A stretch of DNA of 64,000 bases from Micromonospora globbae (GTDB lineage Bacteria; Actinomycetota; Actinomycetes; Mycobacteriales; Micromonosporaceae), in contig NZ_RAQQ01000011.1 in assembly GCF_003610785.1 (NCBI RefSeq), positions 169,963 to 233,962 of the forward strand, read 5' to 3'. Both the position numbers and the translations under genes were made by a program. The notes below the pieces were generated by a model. The model saw only the letters and a list, made by a program, of their open reading frames with translations, ran no database searches and was not told the DNA's origin. The stretch's first letter is position 1. Every line of letters begins with the position of its first letter. Below are positions 53,368-61,389 of the stretch, in pieces.

Positions 53368-53488
53368 GTTGCGTTCACTAAGCAGGCAACACCGATGTTG
53401 CGCTAGTTCCCTGTAACAGCAGGCCAGAGGCAACTTTTCGTTGCAACGGCTCTGATGTCAACGCAACGATCATCGGTCATGCCGTTGC
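53368..53488. promoter_or_regulatory. Cluster of eight GTTGC/GCAAC elements
   Basis: Pentamers GTTGC or GCAAC occur at 53368, 53386, 53397, 53430, 53440, 53443, 53463 and 53484. They include inverted pairs GCAAC-N6-GTTGC (53386-53401) and the perfect palindrome CGTTGCAACG (53439-53448). The cluster fills the divergent region between the DUF4097 gene and the HTH regulator. It is very likely a multi-site operator array, though the protein bound is inferred. Confidence 0.65.
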
Positions 53489-53546
53489 AATGGATGAGAA
53501 GTGAACGCTATCGTGGGCAGGTCGACGACGCGTGAAGGAGGCCGCG

Positions 53547-54296
53547 ATGCCGGGCGGCAGGCTCACCCAGCAGGAACGCCAGCAGATCGCCCTGGGGCTG
53601 GCCGACGGGCTCGCGTACGCCGAGATCGCCCGACGCCTCGACCGCCCCACCTCGACGGTCACCCGCGAGGTGATGCGCAACGGCGGCCCCACCGCCTACC
53701 GTCCCGACCTGGCCCATCGCGCCACCGAACGCCGCGCCCGCCAGCGCAGGCGGGCGGCTCCCCGGGGGCCACAGGCGCTCCCGCCGGCCCACGGACGCGA
53801 CCCGGAGGCCGTGCGCGAGTACGAGGAGAGGTTCACCACCCTCCTCATGCAGTCGGGCCTGCCCAGGATGATGGCCGGGGTGCTCACGTGCCTCTACACC
53901 ACCGACGCGGGCAGCCTCACCGCGTCCGAACTCGTCCAGCGCCTCCAGGTGAGCCCGGCCTCCATCTCGAAGGCCATCGCGTTCCTGGAGAGCCAGGGCC
54001 TCGTCCGCCGCGAACGCGACGACCGGCGCCGCGAGCGCTACGTCGTCGACGACGACGTCTGGTACCAGTCGATGATCGCCGCCGCCCAGTCCAACGCCCA
54101 GCTCGCCGAGACCGCGCGGCAGGGCGTCGGCATCCTCGGCCCCGACACCCCGGCCGCCGCCCGCCTCGAGAACATCGCCCGCTTCGTCGGCTTCGTCGGC
54201 GAGAGCATCCTCCGCGCGGCCGAGCAGGCCCGCGAGATCCTCTACACGAAGAGCGAGACGACCTCGGACGGCGCCGCCACGTCGGATCGCGCGTAG
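53547..54296 (+). CDS. Regulator fusing an IS30-like HTH to a MarR/GbsR-type domain
   Basis: This 249-residue protein has two DNA-binding units. Residues about 5-50 (LTQQERQQIALGLADGLAYAEIARRLDRPTSTVTREVMRN) match the HTH_38 domain of IS30-type transposases. A basic linker (about 60-85) follows. Residues about 95-235 form a MarR/GbsR winged helix (MAGVLTCLYTTDAGSLTASELVQRLQVSPASISKAIAFLESQGLVRRERD). Actinobacterial regulators of this double type sit next to DUF4097 genes and probably repress them. ATG 53547 follows AAGGAGG; GTG 53532 is less likely. Two contact surfaces could explain the many GTTGC sites. Confidence 0.85.
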   Translation: MPGGRLTQQERQQIALGLADGLAYAEIARRLDRPTSTVTREVMRNGGPTAYRPDLAHRATERRARQRRRAAPRGPQALPPAHGRDPEAVREYEERFTTLLMQSGLPRMMAGVLTCLYTTDAGSLTASELVQRLQVSPASISKAIAFLESQGLVRRERDDRRRERYVVDDDVWYQSMIAAAQSNAQLAETARQGVGILGPDTPAAARLENIARFVGFVGESILRAAEQAREILYTKSETTSDGAATSDRA

Positions 54297-54475
54297 GCCG
54301 TCGGGCCCGGCGTGTCCACCCCGATCCGCCGGCCGCCGTCCCGACGGTCACCGCCGGCCGTGCCCACGCCGGACAACTCACTTCGGCCGTCCACCGTGTT
54401 GAGGGTTTCCGACCCTCCGCCCGCGCGATATCGCACCCAACCTTCAATCGGAGGTTCAACGATACGGTTCACAGT

Positions 54476-55678
54476 ATGACTGCTGCCACCACCGCCGCCG
54501 TCCCTGTCGTCGACGCCTCCACCGTCCGGACGCTGCTCCCCGTCACGCCGCGGCTGCTCGCGTTGGGTGAGCCGACCCATGGCGAGGCCGACCTGCTCGA
54601 CCTGCGCAACGATCTCTTCCGGCAGCTCGTCGAGCAGGAGGGCTACCGGACGATCGCGATCGAGAGCGACTGCCTGATGGGCCTGGTCGTCGACGACCAC
54701 GTCACCTCGGGCGCCGGCACCCTCGACGAGGCCATGGAACGTGGCTTCAGCCACGGGTGGGGCGCCTTCCCCGGCAACCGCGAGCTGGTGCGCTGGATGC
54801 GCGCGTACAACGACGGCCGGCCCGCGTCGGAGCAGGTCCGCTTCGCCGGTTTCGACGGCCCGCTGGAGATCACCGCGGCCGCGAGCCCCCGGGCGGCCCT
54901 CACCGCGCTCCACGGCTACCTCGCCGCCCGGGTCGACCCGGACCTGCTTCCGTGCCCGGCGGAGACACTCGACCGCCTGCTCGGTGCCGACGCCCGGTGG
55001 ACCGATCCCGCCGCCATGATGGACCCGTCCCGGTCCGTGGGGCGCACGCCCGAGGCCGACCGGTTGCGACTGCTCGCCGACGACCTGGTGGCCCTGCTCG
55101 ACGCGCAGACGCCCCACGTGGTGGCGGCGTCCACGCGGGAGGAGTGGGACCGCGCTCGCCTGTACGGGCGCACTGCCGTGGGCCTGCTGCGCTACCACTA
55201 CTGGATGGCTGACCCGTCACCCCGCCGCCTGGCGCGGCTGACCAGCGCGCGGGACTCGATGATGGCCGCCAACCTGCTCGCCCTCGCCGAACGCGGTCCG
55301 ACGCTGGTGAGTGCCCACAACGGCCATCTCCAGCGGAACAGGAGCACGATGCGGATGGGCGGTACGCCGCTGGAATGGTGGAGCGCCGGCGCGATCGTCA
55401 GCGCGCACCTCGGCCAGGGCTACGCCTTCCTCGCCACGGCCGTCGGCACGATCCGCCACCAGGGAGTGGACACGCCACCCCCGGACACGGTCGAGGGGCT
55501 GCTGTACGCGCTCCCCGGGGACCGGTACGTCGTCGACCCCCGCCGGCTGGCCGCCGGCCTCGGCGACGCGCCGCCCGCCGCCCGCGTCTCCCCCTGGTAC
55601 GGCTACTCCCCGCTGGACCCGGAACACCTGGGCGGCATCGACGGGATCGTGTTCGTCAAGGACGCCCGGCGGGAGTAG
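54476..55678 (+). CDS. Erythromycin esterase family protein
   Basis: This 400-residue protein has the Ere motifs LGEPTHGEADLLDLRNDLF (Glu32, His35), IAIESDCLMG (Glu63) and LVSAHNGHLQRNR. These carry the histidines and glutamates of the metal-independent hydrolytic site. Family members open the lactone of 14-membered macrolides or act on other esters; many environmental homologues have unknown substrates, so macrolide resistance is possible, not shown. ATG 54476 lies 180 bp after the HTH regulator stop, with GGAGG 20 bp before it (rather far). Confidence 0.88.
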   Translation: MTAATTAAVPVVDASTVRTLLPVTPRLLALGEPTHGEADLLDLRNDLFRQLVEQEGYRTIAIESDCLMGLVVDDHVTSGAGTLDEAMERGFSHGWGAFPGNRELVRWMRAYNDGRPASEQVRFAGFDGPLEITAAASPRAALTALHGYLAARVDPDLLPCPAETLDRLLGADARWTDPAAMMDPSRSVGRTPEADRLRLLADDLVALLDAQTPHVVAASTREEWDRARLYGRTAVGLLRYHYWMADPSPRRLARLTSARDSMMAANLLALAERGPTLVSAHNGHLQRNRSTMRMGGTPLEWWSAGAIVSAHLGQGYAFLATAVGTIRHQGVDTPPPDTVEGLLYALPGDRYVVDPRRLAAGLGDAPPAARVSPWYGYSPLDPEHLGGIDGIVFVKDARRE

Positions 55679-55719
55679 GGCTCCCGGCGGTGCGGGTCCG
55701 GATGTGCCCGTGCCGGTTC

Positions 55720-56565
55720 TCAGGCGAGGGTGCCGAGGAGGCGGAGCCGTTCCGCCGACTCGGTGCCCTCCGGCGCGCCGCTGAAGATGATCCGCATGCC
55801 GGGGTCGTCGGTCAGCCGGACGATCTCCTCGTCGAGGATCATGCTGCCGACCTGGGGATGGCGGTACTCCCGTACGGAGTGGACGCAGTCGCTGACCGGG
55901 TGCTCGGCCCAGATCCGGGCGAAGTCCGTGCTGCGGACGCTCAACTCGCCGATGAGCGCGTGCAGTTCGGGGTCGTCCGGGTGACGGGCCGCCGCGAAAC
56001 GCAGGTAGGCGGTGATGTCACGTGCCTGCCTCTCCCAGTCTGGAAAGAGGTCCCGGGACGACGGATCGAGGAACGTGATCCGCGCGATGTTCACCGGGGG
56101 CTCGCCGGATTCCGGGTCCGGCGCGGGCAGCCCCCAGAGGGCGTAGCCGAGCCGATTCCCCCCGAGGAGATCGCCGCGGCGCCCCACGATGATCGCCGCC
56201 TGGCCGGCCGCCGCGTCGACGAGGGCCCGCACGCCGGGGCGTACGCGCTCCGGCTCGCCGTCGCGCCGGGCACCTCGCGTCGGCCGGGCCAGGCCCCGCA
56301 GGTAGGCGCGCTCGTCCGGCGTGAGCCTGAGCACGCGTGCCAGCGAGTCCAGGACCGAGTCCGAGATCTGATGGCTCTCGCCCTGCTCCAGCCGGGTGTA
56401 GTAGGTGACGCTGATGCCGGCGAGCTGCGCGAGTTCCTCACGCCGCAGGCCGGGCACCCGGCGCTGCCCGTACACGGGCACACCGGTCTCCTCGGGGGTG
56501 AGCGCGGCGCGCCGGCTACGCAGGAACGCGCCGAGTTCCGTCGCGGACGACCAGCTTCCAGTCAT
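55720..56565 (-). CDS. XRE-family regulator with MmyB-like ligand-binding domain
   Basis: This 281-residue protein has an N-terminal helix-turn-helix (LGAFLRSRRAALTPEE, REELAQLAGISVTYYTRLEQGE) and a PAS-like MmyB ligand-binding domain (about 110-275, with AAIIVGRRGDLLGGN, WERQARDITAYLRFAAARHPDD, FARIWAEHPV and a terminal FSGAPEGTESAERLRLL). Such regulators typically control a divergent oxidoreductase gene, here the NmrA-like gene at 56761. ATG 56565 is the only sensible start. Confidence 0.92.
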   Translation of the reverse strand: MTGSWSSATELGAFLRSRRAALTPEETGVPVYGQRRVPGLRREELAQLAGISVTYYTRLEQGESHQISDSVLDSLARVLRLTPDERAYLRGLARPTRGARRDGEPERVRPGVRALVDAAAGQAAIIVGRRGDLLGGNRLGYALWGLPAPDPESGEPPVNIARITFLDPSSRDLFPDWERQARDITAYLRFAAARHPDDPELHALIGELSVRSTDFARIWAEHPVSDCVHSVREYRHPQVGSMILDEEIVRLTDDPGMRIIFSGAPEGTESAERLRLLGTLA

Positions 56566-56612
56566 ATCCCCCAGTGTGGTGAGGAGTCCGCAGCCGTGCC
56601 TACCCATGCCGG

Positions 56613-56713
56613 GGATACCCACCGCGCGGACGTTCCGGCCACGGCCACGAACGCCGCGATCGGGCACGGACCTCCGCGCCGCCCGGGCCTGCCGTCCACC
56701 CGCCTGGGTATCC
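56613..56713. promoter_or_regulatory. Spaced inverted repeat in the XRE/NmrA divergent region
   Basis: GGATACCCA (56613-56621) and TGGGTATCC (56705-56713) are perfect 9-bp inverted copies 83 bp apart, one near each divergent promoter. A looping regulator or two independent half-sites could use them; the XRE protein is the candidate. Confidence 0.45.
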
Positions 56714-56760
56714 ACGGCGTTGTCTGGTTGGGCGTCCGAGGCGGTTTCACAGTTGGGGGC

Positions 56761-57723
56761 ATGAACCTCACCCATCCGCACCCCGACCTTCGTGAACGAC
56801 GCTCCCCGGAGCAGGACGCCTCCCCGGAGCGGGACCTCTTCGCGGTGACGGCGGCCACCAGCGCCACCGGGTCCGCCGTGGTGCGGGCCCTGCTCGACCA
56901 CGGGGCTCCGGTCCTGGCCGTGGGGCGCGACCGCGAGCGCCTGCACCCGTACGCCGAGCGCGGCGCCCGGACGCACGTCAGCCCGCTCGACGACGAGGAG
57001 CGCCTCACCGCGGCCGTCGCCGACGCCACCGGCGCGTTCGTGATGCTGGCGCCGGGCTTCATCCCCGACAGCCCGGACTTCCAGGCGTACCAGCGGGCGG
57101 CGATCGCCGCGCAGGCACAGGCCGTCCGTAACGCGTACCGGCACGGGCGTCTGCGGCGGGTGGTGACGCTCAGCGGGTGGGCGGCCAACCATCCCGGGGC
57201 CAGCGGCCCGGTGTGGGGCCTGGAGCGCCTGGAGCGGGCCATCGACGCCACCGGCGTACCGGCGGTCCACCTGCGGGCCGGCTGGTTCATGGAGAACCTG
57301 CTCCCCGACATCGCCGCGATCCGAGCCACCGGCGCCACGGGCGGGCTCCTGCCGCCCGACCTTCCCCTCCCGATGGTCGCCACCTCGGACATCGGGCGGG
57401 TGGCGGCGGAGTTCCTGCGCGGCGTACGTCCGTTCGTGCCCGGTCCGGTCGAGGTGACCGGCCCGGCCGACCGGACGCTCGCCGAGGCCGTCCGGCTCAT
57501 CGGCGCGGCCGTCGGCAGAACGGCCCGGTACGAGGTCCGGACCGCCGACGATGTCCGCGCGGCGTTGAGGGCCGGCGGGTTCTCCGACCACATGGCCGAC
57601 GGCACGGTCGCGATGACCCTCGACGTGGCGCACGGACGCATCCGGATGCGCCGCCCCGCCGGGACGATCGTCACGACGACCACCCTCGAGGAGTTCGTCC
57701 GGGCCGCCGTCACCACCTCCTGA
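56761..57723 (+). CDS. NmrA-like NAD(P)-binding protein
   Basis: This 320-residue atypical SDR has a Rossmann loop FAVTAATSATGSAVVRALL (GxxGxxG partly changed to TSATGS). It also has AVGRDRERLHPY, the substrate-side VVTLSGWAANHPG, an AVHLRAGWFMENLL motif typical of NmrA/QOR2-like proteins and a C-terminal helical domain. It lacks the YxxxK pair, so it may be a redox sensor or a quinone-type reductase. The first about 25 residues are not part of the fold; ATG is kept because the next in-frame start is well inside. It is divergent from the XRE regulator and followed by a metallo-hydrolase gene 40 bp downstream. Confidence 0.88.
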   Translation: MNLTHPHPDLRERRSPEQDASPERDLFAVTAATSATGSAVVRALLDHGAPVLAVGRDRERLHPYAERGARTHVSPLDDEERLTAAVADATGAFVMLAPGFIPDSPDFQAYQRAAIAAQAQAVRNAYRHGRLRRVVTLSGWAANHPGASGPVWGLERLERAIDATGVPAVHLRAGWFMENLLPDIAAIRATGATGGLLPPDLPLPMVATSDIGRVAAEFLRGVRPFVPGPVEVTGPADRTLAEAVRLIGAAVGRTARYEVRTADDVRAALRAGGFSDHMADGTVAMTLDVAHGRIRMRRPAGTIVTTTTLEEFVRAAVTTS

Positions 57724-57763
57724 CCACTCCCCATACGCACGACGGACAGAAGGACCCCGATCC

Positions 57764-58657
57764 ATGCGCAGCCAGTCGACCCAGGCGCCCGGCTTCCAGC
57801 GGTTCCGCATCGGCAGCCGCCTCGTCACCGCCCTGTACGACGGGTACGTTCCCATCCTCGCCGCGGACCTGCGGGGCGCGCCGCGGGAGCAGGTGCGGGC
57901 CCGTCTCGCCGACGCCCACCTCCCCGAGGACGGGGACCCGTACACCGCCGTCATCGCCTTCCTCGTCGAGGAGGACGGCCGCCACGTCCTCGTCGACACC
58001 GGCAGCGGCAGCACCCTGGGGCCGGACACCGGCCACCTGCTCGACAGCCTGTCCGCCGACGGCGTCACCCCGGACGAGATCGCGCACATCCTGATCACCC
58101 ACCTGCACCCCGACCACTCCGGTGGCCTCGTCACCGCGGACGGCGAGGCCGTCTACCCGCGCGCCACCGTTCACGTCGCCCGCGACGACGTCGCGTACTG
58201 GCTCGATCCGCAGCGGGCCGCGCGGGCCGAGGGCGTCCAGCGGGAGATCCACGAGGCAGCCCTGGCGAGCCTCGCCCCGTACCGGCGGACCGGCCGTCTC
58301 GACGCCTTCCACACCTCCGAGGTGCTGCCCGGCGTGCGGGCGCTCGACCAGCACGGGCACACGGCCGGCCACACCGGTTACCTCTTCGGCGAGGGTCCCG
58401 AGGCGGTGCTCTTCTGGGGCGACACCGTGCACAGCCACGCCGTCCAGCTGCCGCACCCGCAGGTGTCCATCGCGATCGACAACGCACCGGATCTCGCCGT
58501 ACGCGCGCGAGGCACGGTGTTCGACCTGGTCACCGCCCACCGCTGGTGGGTGGCGGCGGCCCATCTCCCGTTTCCCGGCCTGGGGCATCTGCGGCGCACC
58601 GACGAGGGGTACGCCTGGGTGCCTGCCCACTTCCGGCCCCTGCCGGCGGTCGGGTAG
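57764..58657 (+). CDS. Metallo-beta-lactamase-fold hydrolase
   Basis: This 297-residue protein has the metal-binding motif ITHLHPDHSGG (HxHxDH), a third His in GHTAGHTGYLF, the bridging Asp in FWGDTVHSH and a further His in AAAHLPFPG. The layout matches the lactonase/hydrolase subgroup (quorum-quenching-like or arylsulfatase-like) rather than true beta-lactamases. No signal peptide, so cytoplasmic. It is likely co-transcribed with the NmrA-like gene. Substrate unknown. Confidence 0.92.
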   Translation: MRSQSTQAPGFQRFRIGSRLVTALYDGYVPILAADLRGAPREQVRARLADAHLPEDGDPYTAVIAFLVEEDGRHVLVDTGSGSTLGPDTGHLLDSLSADGVTPDEIAHILITHLHPDHSGGLVTADGEAVYPRATVHVARDDVAYWLDPQRAARAEGVQREIHEAALASLAPYRRTGRLDAFHTSEVLPGVRALDQHGHTAGHTGYLFGEGPEAVLFWGDTVHSHAVQLPHPQVSIAIDNAPDLAVRARGTVFDLVTAHRWWVAAAHLPFPGLGHLRRTDEGYAWVPAHFRPLPAVG

Positions 58658-58679
58658 CGGGCGCCGGGTCACGCCGCCC

Positions 58680-58702
58680 GGCGGCGCGGCCCCCGCGCCG
58701 CC
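58680..58702. terminator. Bidirectional terminator hairpin
   Basis: GGCGGCGCGG (58680-58689) and CCGCGCCGCC (58693-58702) pair perfectly around CCC, between two converging genes. Confidence 0.6.
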
Positions 58703-58714
58703 GCGGGGCGGTCG

Positions 58715-59152
58715 TCACACCCGTCGCGAGAGCACTACCGCGGCGAGACCGGGGACGCACGGAACGACCAGCAGCCAGCCCAGCAGCGGAGCCAGACCGA
58801 CGTCGCCCGAGGTGTCCCGGATGGTCAGTGCGGCGATCGCCACGCAGAGCCCGAGCGTGAGCAGCGCGGTCGCCAGCCAGGTGGCCCAGCGCTTGCCGGC
58901 GTGGGTCGCCCAGATCGTGCCCGTCCAGCCGAGGAGCCCCAGCGCCCCGACCACGGCCAGGATGACCAGGTACGCCGTGACGGCGGCGTCGACCGCGTCG
59001 GGCGCGTAGCCCGGGTAGCCAGCCCTGACGTGGTCCGCCAGGACGGCGCGGTCGAGGAAGGGGACGAGGGCGGCGATCGCGGTGAGTCCCGCCCCGGCGT
59101 ACATCAACGTCAGCGTGGTCCGGGTGCGCGATCTCTGTTCCGGCGTCGGCAT
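58715..59152 (-). CDS. Small four-helix membrane protein, TetR-linked
   Basis: This 145-residue protein has four predicted membrane helices (about 14-32, 58-78, 88-108, 120-140), the loop VLADHVRAGYPGYAPDAVDAAV, and a cytoplasmic start rich in Arg/Thr. It resembles uncharacterised actinobacterial membrane proteins found beside TetR regulators. It is divergent from a TetR gene, with two palindromes between, and so is the probable regulated gene. Function unknown. Confidence 0.75.
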   Translation of the reverse strand: MPTPEQRSRTRTTLTLMYAGAGLTAIAALVPFLDRAVLADHVRAGYPGYAPDAVDAAVTAYLVILAVVGALGLLGWTGTIWATHAGKRWATWLATALLTLGLCVAIAALTIRDTSGDVGLAPLLGWLLVVPCVPGLAAVVLSRRV

Positions 59153-59167
59153 GGCACGGCCTTTCAG

Positions 59168-59195
59168 ACAGTCACTTTCTCCAGCGAGCGACTGT
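59168..59195. promoter_or_regulatory. TetR operator site 1
   Basis: An imperfect palindrome runs from ACAGTC (59168-59173) to GACTGT (59190-59195), with inner CT/AG matches. It contains CACTTTCT, the same half-site as operator 2. It lies 16 bp before the membrane protein gene. Confidence 0.5.
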
Positions 59196-59234
59196 ACGAA
59201 GCCGGCCCGAGACAGTCAACGGCAATACGGGAGC

Positions 59235-59252
59235 CACTTTCTTGAGAAAGTG
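59235..59252. promoter_or_regulatory. TetR operator site 2
   Basis: CACTTTCT (59235-59242), TG and AGAAAGTG (59245-59252) form a perfect 8-bp-arm palindrome, 22 bp before the TetR start. Its AT content stands out from the surroundings. Confidence 0.75.
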
Positions 59253-59274
59253 ACTTCCTGATACGGTGAGGCAC

Positions 59275-59913
59275 ATGACCGGGCTCCGGGAGCGCTGGCG
59301 CCTGAAGACCATGCGCACCATCCAGGAACGCGCCCTCGACCTCTTCGACGAGCGGGGGTTCGGCGCCGTCACGATCGAGGAGATCGCGGCCGCCGCCGAG
59401 GTCTCGCCCTCGTCGGTGTACCGCATCTTCGGCACCAAGCAGGGGATCGTGGTCACCGACGTCGAGTTCGACAGCATGAGCCCGGAGGCGCTCGAGAGCA
59501 TCCTGGACCCCGCCGATCCCATCGGCAGTCTGCTGCGGGCCGTGCGTTCCTACGAATCGCCGGACGCGCCGAGCTCCGGCACCGCGGGTGACGGTCCCCA
59601 GGCCAACCGGAGCCCGTGGCGCAGGGTCCGCTACTTCTTCGCCGAGCCGTCGGTGCGCATGGCCGTCTGCGCCACGCTCGACCGCGCCGGCGAGCGGATC
59701 GCACCGCTCATCGCGGCGACCGGGCAGATGAGCGCGGCGCAGGCCCGCGTGGTCGCGAAGGCCCTCGCCTTCGGCTACTTCGCGGCACTGGAGCAGTGGT
59801 ACCTCGACGGCGGCGAGCGTCCCATCGCCGACTACGTCGAGGAGGGCATGCGACCACTGCGCCGCATCTGGGCGACGCCGCAGCCGTCCTCGGGGGCCGA
59901 CCACCCGGCCTGA
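59275..59913 (+). CDS. TetR family transcriptional regulator
   Basis: This 212-residue protein has a TetR helix-turn-helix (RTIQERALDLFDERGFGAVTIEEIAAAAEVSPSSVYRIFGTKQGI) and a helical ligand-binding domain (about 60-205). ATG 59275 follows GGTGAGG; GTG 59266 would add three residues. It probably represses itself and the divergent four-helix membrane protein through the two CACTTTCT-containing sites. Ligand unknown. Confidence 0.92.
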   Translation: MTGLRERWRLKTMRTIQERALDLFDERGFGAVTIEEIAAAAEVSPSSVYRIFGTKQGIVVTDVEFDSMSPEALESILDPADPIGSLLRAVRSYESPDAPSSGTAGDGPQANRSPWRRVRYFFAEPSVRMAVCATLDRAGERIAPLIAATGQMSAAQARVVAKALAFGYFAALEQWYLDGGERPIADYVEEGMRPLRRIWATPQPSSGADHPA

Positions 59914-59973
59914 GACGGGCGGGCCGGTCCGGCGACCCCGAGCCGGGCGGCATCCGCGTCCGCGCCGGCCGCG

Positions 59974-60639
59974 TCACCGCTCGTCGTACCGGCGGCGGAC
60001 GCGCGGGAGCAGGGCGCGCCAGATGAGCCGCCAGGCGGGCCCGGGCAGGTGTCTGCTGCGTTCCTCGTGCGCCACGCGTCCGCGGGGATGGGCCGCCCAC
60101 CGCGCCGAGCCGGGATCGTAGTCGCGGCGGTACTCGATCGCGCACACGTGCTTGACGCTCTTGTAGCCGTACAGGGCCGGGGCGACCAGGCGGACCGGCG
60201 CGCCGTGTGCGAGGCCGAGCGGGGCGCCGGCGAGGCGGTCGGCGAGCAGCACGTCGGGGTGGAGGGCGTCGTCGAGGCGCAGGCAGGCGCGGTAGCCGTC
60301 CAGGCCGGTGACCGTGACCCAGTTCGCCGAGCGGGCGCGCCCCACCCGGGTCGCCAGTGTGTCGTGGACGTCGCGGAAGCGTACGCCCTCCCAGCGCAGG
60401 TCCAGCGCGCTCCAGGTGGTCACGCAGTGCAGGTCGCCGCGTCGGGCGTGCCGCCGGTGGGCACCCATCAGGTCGGCCAGGTCGATCTGTGTCGGGCGGG
60501 CCACGGCGCCGGTCACCGTGACCACCGGGCGGGCCGGCGGCTGCGCGCGGACGCGCGCGTACTGCGGCAGGCCGAACCGGCGGAGCGCCGCCGGCGTCTG
60601 GCCCGGTGGCAGCCGTCGTCCGGCGGGACCGTCGCTCAT
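59974..60639 (-). CDS. Molybdopterin-dependent oxidoreductase (sulfite oxidase fold)
   Basis: This 221-residue protein has the Oxidored_molyb domain, with Mo-coordinating Cys in GDLHCVTTWSALDLRWEGV and conserved VTVTGLDGYRACLRLDDAL, LAHGAPVRLVAPALYGYKSVKHV and IEYRRDYDPG. It lacks the Mo-co dimerisation domain and signal peptide of full sulfite oxidases, like the short MsrP/YedY-type proteins. ATG 60639 follows GGAGG. It is divergent from a TetR regulator across 60 bp with three TCTAGA boxes, so it is the likely target. Confidence 0.9.
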   Translation of the reverse strand: MSDGPAGRRLPPGQTPAALRRFGLPQYARVRAQPPARPVVTVTGAVARPTQIDLADLMGAHRRHARRGDLHCVTTWSALDLRWEGVRFRDVHDTLATRVGRARSANWVTVTGLDGYRACLRLDDALHPDVLLADRLAGAPLGLAHGAPVRLVAPALYGYKSVKHVCAIEYRRDYDPGSARWAAHPRGRVAHEERSRHLPGPAWRLIWRALLPRVRRRYDER

Positions 60640-60656
60640 ACCGCCTCCTCCGACAG

Positions 60657-60692
60657 TTCTAGAGCGTCCTTTCTAGATCGTAGGCTCTAGAA
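60657..60692. promoter_or_regulatory. Triple TCTAGA operator array
   Basis: TCTAGA occurs at 60658-60663, 60672-60677 and 60686-60691, exactly 14 bp apart. The outer copies extend to the inverted pair TTCTAGAGC (60657-60665) and GCTCTAGAA (60684-60692). The array fills the gap between the divergent starts at 60639 and 60700. Confidence 0.75.
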
Positions 60693-60699
60693 TGTCTCC

Positions 60700-61296
60700 G
60701 TGGCCAGGCCCAAGCTGCACAGCGACGACGCGATCCTCGACGCCGCCCGCGACCTGCTGGTCCGGGGTGGGCCGGGCGCGGCGACCACGGCCGCGATCAG
60801 CTCCACGAGCGGCGCGCCGGTCGGCTCGCTCTACCACCGGTTCGGCTCGCGCCCGCAACTGCTCGCCGAGGTGTGGCTTCGCACCGTCCGCCGGTTCCAG
60901 GCCGGCCTGCTCGCCGCCGCGACCTCGGGCACCGCGATGGAACGAGCGCTCGCCGCGGCCGACTGGACCGTCGAGTTCGCCCTGCGCCACCCGGCCGACG
61001 CCCGCCTGCTGCTGCAGGCCCGCCGTGAGGAGCTGCTGGCCGACGCCGACCTGCCCGCCCACGTCCGGCAGTCCCTCACCGACCTCAACAAGCCCGTGAT
61101 CGACCTGCTCCGCGGGCTGGCCGCGGACCTGTTCGGCGCGCCGACACCGGCCCGACTGGAGCGGCTGGCCATCGCCGTGGTGGACGTGCCGTACGCCGTC
61201 GTCCGCCGCCACCTCAGCCGTGGCACCTCACCGCGCGTCGACCGCGACCTCGTCTCCCACGCCGTCCGCGCCCTGCTCGACGCACCGGCCGGCTGA
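60700..61296 (+). CDS. TetR family transcriptional regulator
   Basis: This 198-residue protein has a TetR helix-turn-helix (DAILDAARDLLVRGGPGAATTAAISSTSGAPVGSLYHRFGSRPQLLAEVW) and a helical C-terminal domain (about 65-190). GTG 60700 starts directly before MARPKLHSDD. It is divergent from the molybdopterin oxidoreductase, with three TCTAGA boxes between, implying control of both genes. Ligand unknown. Confidence 0.92.
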   Translation: MARPKLHSDDAILDAARDLLVRGGPGAATTAAISSTSGAPVGSLYHRFGSRPQLLAEVWLRTVRRFQAGLLAAATSGTAMERALAAADWTVEFALRHPADARLLLQARREELLADADLPAHVRQSLTDLNKPVIDLLRGLAADLFGAPTPARLERLAIAVVDVPYAVVRRHLSRGTSPRVDRDLVSHAVRALLDAPAG

Positions 61297-61389
61297 CCGC
61301 CCGCGACGTCGGACCCCGGGGCGGCGCTCGGGCGCGCGGCGTCTCGACCTCGACGCGATCGGGGACGGCGCGACAGTCGCTCATCGGGG

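Noticed and set aside
53532..53546. GTG 53532 as start of the two-HTH regulator
   Set aside because: AAGGAGG inside these codons is the ribosome-binding site for ATG 53547.
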